A stretch of 64,000 nt of DNA from Trichosphaerium sp. ATCC 40318 (GCA_038496445.1 JALMLS010000329.1:246866-310865); one strand, 5' to 3'. Counted from the first letter of the stretch, positions 24,001 through 35,698 are shown. Notes: a model not told the origin generated them from the sequence alone. Translations and numbers: made by a program.

Positions 24001-25871
24001 AGCATATGTCACGTATCATACCAAACAAAAAAACACAAACTAACCTGTTCAATGACTTGTAACTTGCGCCGAACGCCTTACGAGCCCATTCAGGCAGCTC
24101 ATCAAGTTTTCTTAGACGCTCTCCTGATTTAAACGGAGGTGTTTTATGAGCTGGAATATAAATCTCTTCAAAACCCTGAATTGAAAAAAAGTTAAACAAA
24201 CGACTTCTAAAAAAACAGAATACAAAACGAGATTCATACCTTTCTGCTTGTTTTTTTAGCGCCACGTGGCAAGTTAATTGCTCCACTCGCGCCACGCTCA
24301 TGCCTAGCTGTGATTTTTTTGAAGTCTTTAAGACTCCTTCCTGACATATCGTTGGTATCCACATCCATCATGTCATCCACATGGTCTGCACGTTTTCCTA
24401 CCTAAACAAGCCATAAGTAAATAAATCGATTACATTTTATCTCAGAACCAGAAATCTCAAAAAAAAAAAAAGAGAAAAAAAACAATTAATAAAAAATATC
24501 CTACCTGAGCAAAGGCAGCATCCATCTTTTTGCCTTCAGCATCACCCTTGAGTTGCATTAAAATATGCGTCAACTCTGGTACTTTTAACATTTCATCTTG
24601 AATCTTAGTCTTTTCAGCCTCTGTCTGTGCTCCTGCTAGTTTCATGCAATATACGATTTTATGACGATTCTTTGTAAGTAATTGAATAAAGTCGAAATGT
24701 TCAAACTCCAACAATTGGACGAGAGAGTTCTCCAAAGATGCAGCATCACACTCTTCTAAAATCTTTGTAGTCTCCATAGTAAGTTTCTGTGCTTGGTAGG
24801 CATCTCCGATAAATTTATCGAATTCTCTTTGAAGCCAATGCGCATCAATGGTAGATGGATCAATATCGAATTGATCATTGCCTCCTTCATCCTTGTCTTT
24901 TACTCTAAGTGCGCCATCCTGGGTTGTATCTTCAACGTCTTCCATATCTTCATCATCATCTTCGTCATCACTCTCATCGCTGTAAGCGACAGCCTACATG
25001 ACAGGTGAGACCAGAGCAATTCAATGAAAAAAAAGAAAGAAACAAAAAAAAATATGTTTTACTTACGTTCCAGTCTTGACGTTTTTCAGTTACATCATCA
25101 ATGACAACAGCAAGTGGTTCATCTTGGTCATCAGCGAGGATATCACCTGATTGTATGTTTTCATCAAGGTAATCAGTGATATTGCGCTCAATCTTGAACA
25201 TTGTGTTCATATCAATATCTGTTAGCTTTCCTAGTAGCTCCTGTAACGTAGAAAGTCAGTAAAAACATCAAACGATAATAACACGTTGAAGCAAAGCCAA
25301 AAAGAGAGAAAAAAAAAGTTTTCGATTTGAATTTTCAAAAAAATATTGCTCGAGGCGTTTTTACCTCTAACGCTGGTTTTTTCTTCTTAGGCCTCATTTC
25401 AGGGTCTTTTAGAATAACAAGGATTTCATCTGTTGCGTATTCGAGATCCGAGTGAGACAGTTCGCCAAGCTTTTTGGAGATGAACGTTATCATTTGCTCG
25501 TATGCAAGCTATTGTACGCGTCAGTGGAGGAAAAACTTTTGTTTTTAGCGTACTCTCGTTTCTTTGGTTTTTGGTCTATAAATTAAAGCCTCGGCCACAT
25601 CTGTTATAATATCCGTTTCACCCAGCTTCTCTTGTTTAGTTACATTACTTCTATCGAAGTTTTTCTTTGCTTTGGCATAGCTATCGGTCTTTGTAACTAC
25701 GCGATCACCCATTTGGTAGAGCTTTTTGCCAGCAAGCGTGGTTGGTTCGCCTGATTCTTCAGCAGTGGCGCGAGGACCACGCCTTTCTGCCTGCAGAACC
25801 AAGTTTGAGTTTGATTTGTAATCATACTGGCGTTGGTAGTTTATTTCCGCCGCTCCGCGCTTTTCGCCCAT
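18041..25871 (-). CDS. BRR2: U5 snRNP 200-kDa RNA helicase BRR2
   Basis: A full-length Ski2-like double-cassette helicase, over 2,100 residues, with about a dozen introns. The N-terminus ([20 protein letters not shown], then LYQMGDRV) is the typical BRR2 start. Cassette 1 shows [10 protein letters not shown] (motif I), DEIHLLHD (II), [10 protein letters not shown] (III), [14 protein letters not shown] and [12 protein letters not shown] (VI). A Sec63 unit follows. Cassette 2 has [16 protein letters not shown], a degenerate LGSSIAN in place of the usual [10 protein letters not shown] and QMIGAAGR. This loss of consensus fits the known ATPase-weak, scaffold-like second cassette. The last exon ends [10 protein letters not shown]-type sequence and TAG at 18041-18043. 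BRR2 unwinds U4/U6 during spliceosome activation. Introns often start GTACG. Confidence 0.96.
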
Positions 25872-26280
25872 TGTGCTGGTGCTGTGGTGATTTTAAAGTG
25901 AAGAGGCGGCTGAAATGGCTTTGCCGCGGGTCGTTCCCTAAATGTCAAACAAGTTCTTTTGCCAAAAAGCACCAAACGACTAAACAAGCGTAGTCTTCAC
26001 TATAATATCACTGTATTGAGTTGTTAACTGCTTTTCGTACAAGAAAACAGGTTTTATGCTTGATAGCAATGGAAACGACAAAAGGAGTGTACAGGTACAA
26101 TTTGACACCTAGCGTTGCCAAAAGAGAAAACAATGATGTGCAACTGTGACAAATGAAGAGCTAATCTTTTTCGTTGCATTTTTAACAGTTTACAAATTGG
26201 CTGAAACTCTATCACGTGCAAATACTACAATGTGTTATTGTTTGCTACGAAGGAACGCTAGAGTACCAGCTTACGGCCGT

Positions 26281-26973
26281 CTAATTGACTCTTTCCCCAT
26301 TTTTATAGCGTTCTATTGACACTCTTTTCCCATGTTCAAAGCGCTCTATTATCTGCTCTGCTCCAATGTTACACTGGCACACGCCATGCTTATTGCCATC
26401 CGTATACTCGACAGTTTTATACACAACACCTGACTGTCTATAACGTGATCGTCCATGCCGAATACCCATATTAAATTCTATTTCAAAACTAACACTTTTG
26501 AACCATCCTTTGTGTGTACCATGCTTTAATCCCTTGGCGTATGTTGTGTGTAGTTCTATTGTATCTGGCGAACTCATTAGCTTATGTACGCCAACCTTGA
26601 GCCCATCTTCGAATCGTCCCTCGTACTTGACAGAACCTTTTTCGTTGTCAAAGTATTTAGTAAACAGTCCATGTTTTTTTCCATTTTCGTAGGTGCAAGA
26701 TATAAAACGGTTTCCGCTGGGATAATGCCAAACACACTGACCGCACCTTTTGTCATCAATATATCGTATTAATGAGACAGTTCGTGAACTAGGTGGATCG
26801 TGATGCATAAAGTGCTCGTGAACTTCAAGAAACAAGCCATTACGTTTGACCCTTGGATTGTACCGCGTTTTATAAGCACAAACAGTACAGAGTATAGGCC
26901 ACACTCGTTTGACATTTGTGTTTAGTTCGCATATTTGGTATACTAGCTCTGGTGGTAGTGCTGTGATGGACAT
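26281..26973 (-). CDS. F-box-like/MORN-variant repeat protein B
   Basis: Single exon, 230 residues. It starts MSITALPPELVYQICEL, an F-box-like helix, then RVWPILCTVCAYKTRYNPRV, KRNGLF. This head matches paralogues A (LPVELHLDIVDL...WPLLSKQ) and C (LPIELHFSITDL...WPSLCFKA) at the same spacing. About seven MORN-variant units follow (for example YENGKKHGLFTKYFDNEKG and FEDGLKVGVHK). They are shorter and more diverged than in A and C. Unlike most genes in this window it has no visible intron. Ends at TAA-type stop 26281-26283. Function unknown. Confidence 0.72.
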   Translation of the reverse strand: MSITALPPELVYQICELNTNVKRVWPILCTVCAYKTRYNPRVKRNGLFLEVHEHFMHHDPPSSRTVSLIRYIDDKRCGQCVWHYPSGNRFISCTYENGKKHGLFTKYFDNEKGSVKYEGRFEDGLKVGVHKLMSSPDTIELHTTYAKGLKHGTHKGWFKSVSFEIEFNMGIRHGRSRYRQSGVVYKTVEYTDGNKHGVCQCNIGAEQIIERFEHGKRVSIERYKNGERVN

Positions 26974-27243
26974 AATAGAAATGCGTAATTTACAAGTTAA
27001 TAATACTCAAAACCGAAAATTCACTAAACCACACGTCACTTGCGTCCAGTGTTACAGAACGTTGTTCGTATACTATATGCTTTAACTATCCCAAAACCTT
27101 GACGAAATTCGAAGCGTTACTTAAGCAAACGCGACAAGTGGCTACATTAGGCTTATTCCCATTCTATGCAGAGTGTTATGAAGTACCTGGCTTGGTGATT
27201 GTGAACAGGGAGGCAGCGACGAGAATTTGTCGTAATTTTTTGG
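26974..27243. promoter_or_regulatory. Divergent intergenic spacer
   Basis: About 270 bp between the minus-strand F-box/MORN gene B and the plus-strand CLC gene, so it must hold both promoters. No canonical TATA box or operator can be assigned with confidence. The call rests on gene orientation only. Confidence 0.35.
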
Positions 27244-29547
27244 ATGTCACTATATTACTTGTCTCTTGACGAAGATGAGGTCAGCTATATAGATTCTTCG
27301 CGTCTTGTGAATGTTACAACAACACAGCAATTACCAATACACAATCCTTCAAAAGGCCGGAAACTGCTTAAATACCTTTTCTATAACGATGGTGCGCGTT
27401 TAACACGCCTACAGACTGCTTTATGGAGCATTATACTTGGACATTTAGGTATGCTTGTCGCCAGGCTCTATCTCTTCTGTTTAAAGGCGTTTATCAACAA
27501 CGTGTGGCGATTGCTCAATCACATTGGGAAAACGTCACAAAGTACGTGAAAAGTTGATTACATTTTCCAGCACAATCATTGTTGCTTACTTTTTAAGTAT
27601 TTTCTGGGAGATTCCACGCCTACAATCTGTTTTGGATATACTCCCTGTTAGGTGGACTATTGCTAGGTTTAGTTCTGACACTGGTGAGTCGATTTAATAC
27701 AACCACAGCTTTTGGAAACTCTTTCTATTTTTGTCCATTAGTTTTTTTTTTAGTTTCGAACACTTGCATGTTTTGAAACACTGGTCAGCGAATACTTATT
27801 CTTTTCAGATACCAAAGAGATTGCACTATGGTGTGGAAACATTTATTAAAGATAAACGCACACGTGGTGTTCTAGATTTTAAGTTTTGTATTCCTTTGGT
27901 GTTCATCACCTTTGTACGTTGTTGGCACTCAGCGATGAATACTTCCATTAAACGTAAAAGTAGATATCTATTGCTTTTGGATCAAGTGTTGGTCCAGAAG
28001 CTGCGGTTATCCTTATAGCTGGTACATTGGCATCAACAATCATAAAGAGAATCACCAAAGACAGAACATCGAGGAGAGTTCTTACTGCATGCACGACAGG
28101 TTCGTAATTCAGTAGCTTTATTGGCTCATCCTAACAACACTTGGAAGGCGCTGCTCTTGGAGGTTTTCTAAACTTGCCTGTACGATAATGTGGAACCTAT
28201 ACAATCTTATCCCACATTAGCTTGCTGGCGCTTTGTTTGTACTAGAGTTAATGAGTCCTAACTCAATTGAATTTGGAGAAGCTGTCTGGCCAGCTGTAAG
28301 AACAACCTTTTAGTTATTACTATTACAATTATTCTCTGACATCTCCTAGATTGTCGCTGCATTATCTAGTGCTATAATCAATGATCTTATACCTGGCCTT
28401 GCAACAGATACACCTTTTACTTTCATGACTGATTCGGATCAAATTGAACTTGGTATTGCTGACATCAAAACAACATGTGTTAATATCTTTTGTAGGAAGA
28501 CATTTTTTTTTTGTTAGCTTGCCAATAGGTACTACTAACAATTACGACAACAATTCTGTCATTAAGTAATGCGATTTGAAAGGTGTATTGGGAGGACTTA
28601 TAGCTGTACTATTCGTATACTTGACCAGAAGTTTTAAAGCAATCAAGGAGGTACAATATATTCCACACCTGTTGATCTTTAACACGCCTAGACCCTCAAA
28701 CTTCATCCTATTTTTTACTGTAGTGTTACTGGTTTGATTATAGGAATGGTCGGCATAATGTTCCCATCTACTCTATTCTGGAGTGAGGTTGAGTGTTTAT
28801 CTTTTGTTGGCACGTATTAGTACTAAAAGAACTGTATAGAATCAAATGAGGTATTTGATTACTGAAGGAGTTGAACCGCTAGCACACTTTGATAATATCA
28901 AAGGTCTTATCAGCATGGTATGATACAATTGTTTCCAAAGAGCCTAAATCTGCTAGGGCGCTGATGGACAATGGAAGTGGTATTGGCTACTTCTTATGGC
29001 TGGAATGAAACTAATTGTGATTGCTGTATGTGTTGCATCGGGCTTTATAGGAGGTATAATATTTCCGTTGTTCTTTGTGGGTGCTGCTATTGGTACGGTT
29101 GATTGTGCAACATCAAACACACTATTTACAAATAAATACAGGTAAAGCGATAGCTAAAATCTGTTTGCCTGGACTTGAGCACATTCTCATTATAGCAACA
29201 GCTGGTGCCATAGAATCAGCCGTTACAAGAACGCCTTTATCTACGGCAATCGCCATAGGATCTCTGTATTCAGCACCATCGGTTCGTAGTGAGACAAATC
29301 ACGGGGTTTTTATTCTCATTTTTTTCGTTAGAACCAGTCTTATGGTCATATATTGACAATTGTTGCATTAACTAACTTTACAAGCACTCTAACAGTGCTT
29401 AATTTGAATTTTTTCAGATCCGCATTTAATGATCCCTCAGCAGAGAGGAACAATAATAATGCCAATATCAACGGATCGACAACAGCAATCAATGCGCTTA
29501 CAACACAAATCTCAGAAGAAGAAATCGGTTTATTGAGTGACAGCTAA
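27244..29547 (+). CDS. CLC-family voltage-gated chloride channel or Cl-/H+ exchanger
   Basis: ATG at 27244 (MSLYYLSLDEDEVSYIDSS) opens a protein spread over roughly ten exons. The permeation-filter motif GSSVGPEAAV (about 27975) carries the gating glutamate in GPE. Further family blocks are LPLAGALFVLELMSPN, created by splicing across 28180-28222, MKLIVIAVCVASGFIGGIIFPLFF (helices M-N region) and ATAGAIESAVTRTPLSTAIAI near the end. The C-terminus ends QISEEEIGLLSDS with no room for the tandem CBS domains of most eukaryotic CLCs, so it is of the short, prokaryote-like type. Location is probably an intracellular or plasma membrane. Introns run about 40-60 nt, for example GTACGATA...CATTAG. Confidence 0.85.
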
Positions 29548-29781
29548 CACATGATGCTCACCTAACTGTAAAATATATAAACGGACAGTACTCTTATCGA
29601 AGGCACTATGAGTACATTCGCTTAATAATCAGAGAATGTTCACATTTGGTTCATTTGCAAGGAGGCTAACTTATTTTCACAACTTGCGACTTACATTAAT
29701 TTGTAATTGCACAATCTATCACACGTTCACAACAAGCCACTCCACCGGACCATAATAGCAATATTACGCATAGCAAAGCGT

Positions 29782-32160
29782 ATGGTAACTTGTTACCAGT
29801 TATCGCTATGTATTTGCGTTTTAGCGCTAGTCCCAATATCTGTGGGTTGGCGTACTCGCACTGTTGGGTATTGTACGCAACTTTACCGTTTATGGCGTAT
29901 TTGGTTATAAATTGACGCTTTTGTTTAGATGCAAACAACCCCAGCTGCGATTCGTATGTGGTTAAAGGTTTAAGCGAGCAGCTCATCAAACACACAATAT
30001 GTAGACATCCCGGTGTATTCGAATCTGTAGCTGGGCTACGAGGAGTCACTTTTGGTAGAAATGCATACCCGTAAGGTGTTTTTAATATAAAATTGTCGAT
30101 GAAACACCAAAAACAGTTTTTACCTTATTGATCGATCTTAGTTGGCTACAGCCTCGTGCTGCCCAAGCACTAAGAAGAGCTGCTCGGAGTGGTACCCGAA
30201 TTACTATAAACGCTGGATTGCGTTCTTTCCCACAAGCTGTATTGTTCAAACATTGGGAAGGGAGTTGCAACATTCAACTAGCAGCTACACCAGGTACGGC
30301 TTTAAGCCTTGTTCCCAGGTTCCTTTTTTTTTTGAACTTTTATTTGCTCATCACGTTGAAGGCCTTAGCAATCATAACATTGGTATGGCAATTGATGTGA
30401 ATGGCGGTGGCACACGGGCAATAAAAAACGCGTTGACAAGGGCAGGGTTTGAGTGGTATGGTATTAATGATGTTCCGCACTACTACATTGTGCCAAACGA
30501 AAACGAGCGACTTCCTGGTGAATCTGTCAAGGTTTTCCAGATGTTGTGGAACTACAACTACCCGGATAAAAAAATTAAAGTCGATGGCATTTTTTCCAAA
30601 GGAGGTGAAACAGATATTGCAATTCGTAAAACATCTGTCAAAGGTTTTCGTAGAGAACCTCCTTGTGTACCACTATCGGGTTCTAGTGGAAGCACTCCAA
30701 GAACACCGAAAACACCAAGAAATAGAAACCCAAGACCTAATGTCTTGCCTTACGGTCCTACACAGAGACCTAATTACGGCGCTTGCACTGTCGACAACTA
30801 CAAGGGGACTTGTATTTCGACTAGCGATTGTGCAAAGAAGCAAGGATTCAGGCCTTCTCCAGGTTTTTGTTCTGGTCCAAATCATATACAATGCTGTGTA
30901 CGAAAGCCTAGTGTGTATGGTCCTACACAGAAACCCACTCATGGCACTTGCACTGTCAACAATCATAAGGGGACTTGTATTTCAACTAGCGATTGTGCAA
31001 AGAAGCAAGGATTCAGACCTTCTCCAGGTTTTTGTTCCGGTCCAACTCACATACAATGTTGTGTGCAAAGTCTGACTGTGTCACCTAAACCTACACCGCA
31101 ACCCAGCCATGGTAATTGCACTGTTGACAACCACACGGGGACTTGTATTTCAACTGGAGATTGCGCAAAGAAACAAGGATTCCAGTCTTCTCCAGGATTT
31201 TGCTCTGGTCCTGAGCACATACAATGTTGTGTACAAAGGCACGTGTTTAATACCTTGGCATTGTATTAACGTTTTGTGCAGAGAAAGGCAGAACGATACG
31301 CAACACGATAATAAAGAGGCAGAACCAGTTGAGGAAGTAAAGGCAGTAGAGGTGTATGTCAACTCAAACATGAACTTGGACGCTATTGGTGTCCGATTCA
31401 TACGTTTAAAAGTGTCTTTCAAGCCCTCCTTTTATTATGATGCCAATGGCAGGCGTACCATTGGTTTTGCACATACATGCCCTTCTCGCAATTGCGATGA
31501 TCTTATTGCAAGGAACAGCATTGGCATGGTACACTCCTTGTTTGATTGCTATATGTTGTACTAACAGTTGTTCAATTAGGTATACCCCGTTGTCTTCGAA
31601 AACGGTACGTTGCCACTGGAGCAAGGAAGAGATTTATTGCGTAATGATGTAGAACAATATTCCAATGCTGTCCGGTAAGTGAAGGTTTTTTGATTGGATT
31701 GAACTATTGCTTACAGTGCAATGTAGAACACTCACAACTAGAAAGTTAGCACAAAACGAGTTCAACGCACTTGTCTCCTTCACGTTCAATGTGGGTGTCA
31801 CCAACTTTAATACTTCTACGCTGCTTAGATTGGTGAATAAAGGTGAAACAAGCGAACGTACGAACTGAATACAACCTTTCTTTTTTTGTTTAATTGGAGA
31901 TTTATTAATGGTCCACAGGTAAAATATCCATGGCATTTCAGCTATTCAGCAAGGCCACTATTCCTGGGTATCGTAAAAGAGAGGCTAGATTATTCTTTGG
32001 ACACTACTATGCCGGTGATTATAGAGACGACAAAACATGTTATGTAAATAACATTAGAGGAGCCTGTATGCACGTCCTCACGTGTGCTCGCCAAGGGAAG
32101 CGCATCAGGGCTGGTATATGTCCAGGTCCGAATGAAATTCGATGTTGTTATGACGAATGA
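29782..32160 (+). CDS. Secreted M15 peptidase - Cys modules - GH24 lysozyme fusion (candidate peptidoglycan-degrading enzyme)
   Basis: ATG at 29782 gives a signal peptide (MVTCYQLSLCICVLALVPIS). Domain 1 is an M15-type D-Ala-D-Ala carboxypeptidase/endopeptidase: LQPRAAQALRRAA, INAGLRSFPQAVLFKHW, a metal site HNIGMAID (HxxxxxxD) near 30375 and the last histidine in PHYYI. Domain 2 is three near-identical Cys modules (Cys codons near 30784, 30949 and 31117) with the pattern C-x8-C-x5-C-x12-14-C-x7-CC. Domain 3 is GH24 (T4-type) lysozyme: FYYDANGRRTIGFAHTC, LPLEQGRDLLRNDV, FNALVSFTFNVG and GYRKREARLF. A fourth, diverged Cys module closes the protein (CYVNNIRGAC...EIRCC), stop 32158-32160. The two catalytic domains would cut peptide and glycan bonds of bacterial walls. 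The usual GH24 glutamate is not evident. Confidence 0.78.
30778..31242 (+). repeat. Three tandem near-identical Cys modules
   Basis: Units start near 30778, 30943 and 31111 and are about 165-168 nt apart. Nucleotide identity between units is high, for example the shared GGGGACTTGTATTTC and CTTCTCCAGG blocks. They differ in the Pro/Thr-rich linker (for example GPTQKPTHG). Such identity points to recent duplication or gene conversion within a single exon. Confidence 0.85.
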
Positions 32161-32423
32161 TCTCAAATACGCAAACACGTGTATTGGACAACGTGTGCTT
32201 GCACTAAAGTAGCAAGTACTATCATTTTATGTAAAGATAAATAAATTTATCCATTTTAAGTATTTTATTGTGGTTGCTTGTATATCAATTTAAATTAGTC
32301 AATGCTATCTCGTATTGTTGATGTCCTTTGTACAACTTAAGAGTTGTTGGTGTGCAGTTCAATTGTATTGCTGATTTTTTAATAGAAGCGACGGACTAAT
32401 CTCAGTTTTGGAGCAACTTCAAT
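32161..32423. other. Intergenic between convergent genes
   Basis: Short AT-rich spacer between the muralytic fusion gene (+) and the phosphatase gene (-). Contains AATAAA-like elements usable as 3'-end signals on the plus strand near 32241. No gene seen. Confidence 0.5.
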
Positions 32424-33114
32424 TTAAGGTTGGGAGTTGTTGTTTTGAGATACTAAGGATGTTCTGTATGCACGAAGTTGATCTCTAAATCCTTGATTCG
32501 GTGAGATGATCTTTCTGCCAGCCTTAGTAATAGCGAATGCTTCCTTTGTTGTAGGAAATAAGCTCACGTGTTACTTTTTTTGTGGTTGTTCATCTTACCT
32601 CGAATGAAACATTCAGCGCTCTGATCAGATAGCCAATCACGATAGACGCACTTCTGGACTTACCCCGTGCACTAGGAGCGATTGTCAGTCAGGGTTTTCA
32701 CAAATCGTCACAGAATCAGTACCAGTGCACCAGAACAGTACCATTCGCGTCGATTGCATCTTTAATAAACGTATAAGCAGCTTTTACATCGTTTGTAATG
32801 TCGTAAATAGGTAAATCGATAGAACGCAATCGTTTATACGTCAAGTCCTACTAGGGGTTAGTCAAACAAAAATATGGGCTTTTATGTATACATTAGGATA
32901 TTTGGCCGTTAAACCAAACCCACAAACTGCTGATGCGTTAGTGTATACAGGTGCACGAGTGCGCGCCTAAAACATGCGTAATGTGTAGGTTTTGTAGCTG
33001 TTGAAGCTCTACATGTGCTGCATCCTCAGAACCTAAAACGAGTCAGCAATTGTACCTCTCACATTTTCTACCAAGGTATAACCCTTCAACTATCTTGTTG
33101 GCGTCGAACTCCAT
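32424..33114 (-). CDS. Dual-specificity protein phosphatase
   Basis: Assembled by hand from short exons. ATG at 33114: MEFDANKIVEGLYLG, joined through a 39-nt intron (33033-33071) to SEDAAHVELQQLQNLHITHV. After a possible 22-nt intron and a second one comes YPNDLTYKRLRSIDLPIYDI, which contains the general-acid aspartate region. The signature loop VHCARGKSRSAS (HCxxGxSRS) is created by splicing across 32672-32722, which splits the catalytic Cys codon (TG|T). The rest is IVIGYLIRALNVSFEEAFAI, SPNQGFRDQL and stop TAA at 32424-32426. Catalytic residues look intact. Size (about 150-160 residues) and order fit the atypical DUSP group, which dephosphorylates phosphotyrosine and phosphothreonine. The substrate cannot be told. 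Confidence 0.8.
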
Positions 33115-33454
33115 TGTTTAGTATGTCCAATTTTGAATATACTTGAAATGATTTTACACCAAATTCGTCAAAAGGTATTGAATTTTCGAATAAATTCGCA
33201 CAGCTCGTTAATAAAACTGAATTGGTGACTTAAACCAGTTTACAACGCCAGAACGAAACGGGAAGTGTTAATGGGAATCGTTACAAAACCTCTACACCTG
33301 ACTGTAGATACAATCAGAAAAGTGATTGTGGCTAAAAATTATGTCGTAGCAGTCAACCAAGAATCAACAAGTTTTTTTGTTAAACCAAAACGAGAAAACG
33401 ACTACCTAAACAATTTGTTAAGCCGTATAAAAGGCACATACAACAAAATACCAA

Positions 33455-35698
33455 ATGATACTGCTTCGTTTTCTCCTTCTATTTGTGTTGTACAATGTTA
33501 CATATGGTACCAAGGACCCTACAAACAGTACGATTGTTTCGTTTTTAGGCGCATTTAAAACTGATAGGCATACCTCAAAGCGATGTGAAATTTGGTACTC
33601 GTACGTTGTACTTTGTGGTGCGCTCGCTGACGTTAATGTTTTAAGGTACTCACGTGGCCATATCGAAAGAAGTTGGAACATTCCGTGCGGTTAATGCCTT
33701 TTCATTTCGTTCACTCTTTGTTGTAGGTGTTGTAGCGGCCAATGCGACAGCAGTTCAAGTTTTCACAAATAACTTTACTATTCAACAAGTGTCTAGCGTT
33801 GCTAGTATAGCTGTAGACATCAGTCACGATGGCTCAAGAGTTGCCATCACTGACGGCAATACCATTTCTATTTTAGACTAGTACGTTAGCACAAAAATAT
33901 CCATCTAACTGACGTCAGTAACATGGGCTGGGGACCCACCTGTAGTATCGCACTCAGTGCTTATGGTGCGGTATCACTGATTTAGCTTTGTCTTCTAAAT
34001 AATTCTAGATTCGTCGTTAACAATGTCGGGTAATGGAGAAGGTAAGCAGTCGACGCTCCTTTTGTAGTAATATGTCATAGTGGTAGCGTATATTAACGGG
34101 GGGGCTATGACAATTCACTCAGTTGCAAATCCCGTACCGCACTACGAATCTGCTAGTAGGCTTCACGTAGCGATAGCACTATCAAGAGATGGTATTTGCG
34201 TAAGTAGTGGCATAATCTAACAAAATGCTCAGGTAATCGGTGTGTTGGTGTAGAAAGGAGTGGTAACGTTTCGCTGCACACCAAAGATACAGGTAATATG
34301 TACAGTCGCGAGTCCCTTTGGACTATACCGCAGGTACGATCGGATGTTGATGTGGCTATATCCAGAGATGGGAAAGTGATCGTTATTGTGAGTGAAGCTA
34401 TCCATATATTTCAAAATCAGAGTGGCACGTGGACCAATTTCACTTTCAACAGAACTGAGGAAAGCCCCATGGGAGCGACCGTCAGTGTTTCAAATAACGG
34501 TAGCTATATAGCTGTATCAAGTACACTACTGTTGTTTGAAATCTAGTATTTACCACCTGATTTAGGCTTTGATATTGTGAATTTGTATAAGTGGCCACTA
34601 GGAGACGCTACACTGCGCTTAGAGGATAACTTTGATGCTCTCAACTTTTCAATAGGTTGTAATATGGCAATACCACTTGTTAACCTTGTGCTAGGAGCCG
34701 CTCTGTTGGATGGTGATGCTGAAAATCTGATATTGGGGGAAACGAGTTTTAATCCTGAAGAGGGCCTTTTAGTACACTATACTTTAGCGCCAGAACCTCC
34801 AACTCAAACACCCACATTAAACCCAACTGCATCGCCACCAACTGCACCGCCATCAACTACGTCACCACCCACAACACCGCCCGCGGATACGCAAGAATGT
34901 ACTTCAAGCGTTGGAGGACAGATCGGGACCTGTATGGATGGTGTAGTAGGTCAGTGAACAATCCTTTAAAAGCTTAGTAATGACCATGTCATAAAGTTAT
35001 AAACGAAACCGTTACGACCAACTCTACATCGACGATTGACGAGATCATTATAATCATTGGTGATATTGTGATTGGCACAGAGTCAGTTATAAACATTGCT
35101 CCAACCCTGTTCGGGTACAAACCAAAAATATTAAAAACTTTACTTACAAAGTACAGGAAAAATGGATCAGTTGTACAAGTTAATGGACAGGCGACTTTTG
35201 ATGGCACATTGGTTATAACAGGAACCAGTAAAGAGTTGGACGGTAGAGTGACAGTATTCTCGTTTGATCAATCAGAAGGCAAATTTGAGAGTATCAAGGT
35301 ACCAATCTAGATGCCCTGTAATGGTGATCTACTAGAACTTCAATAGGTTAACCTCACTGACGACGAGTGTAAAGAAATTGAAGCTAAACCAGATTACACC
35401 GCGAAGAGTTTGATCGTAACTTTCGACACCAAGGTAAACTGAAAAGTGGTTGCCTGTTATCATTGCTTATCTTACTTGAAGGATATTTGCTCAAACGACA
35501 GTAACTTGGTCCCCATACTCAGTGGCGTACTAATCGCGTAAGTATTTTAAGCCGACTGTTGTTTAGCTAAAATATCTTACCGCATTTGTTAGAGTGCTCA
35601 TCTGTTTGGTGGTGATTGCCGTTCTCGTAGTACTCTTCGTACCTGCCGTTAAACATCGCGTGTTGCCTTACCGCTCCAAAAGTACTACATTCTTTTAG
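33455..35698 (+). CDS. Single-pass surface protein with beta-propeller-like repeats
   Basis: A signal-peptide-like start MILLRFLLLFVLYNVTYG is at 33455. Later exons hold repeated phrases such as VAISKEVG, IAVDISHDGSRVAITDG, VDVAISRDGKVIVIVS and ATVSVSNNGSYIAVSS, spaced as in beta-propeller blades. A linker rich in Pro and Thr (PTQTPTLNPTASPPTAPPST) is followed by a Cys-containing domain (ECTSSVGGQIGTCMDG). A beta-rich region (GTLVITGTSKELDGRVTVF) leads to a last exon with a membrane helix LICLVVIAVLVVLFVPAV, a short basic tail YRSKSTTFF and TAG at 35696-35698. A role as an adhesion or sensing protein is plausible only by analogy. The joins of the first two exons and of the stretch 33880-34290 are not settled. 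Confidence 0.5.

Noticed and set aside
33033-33055. A 23-nt intron in the phosphatase 5' end
   Set aside because: It would put a stop in the next exon. A 39-nt intron (33033-33071) keeps the frame and gives the family sequence EGLYLGSEDAAH.
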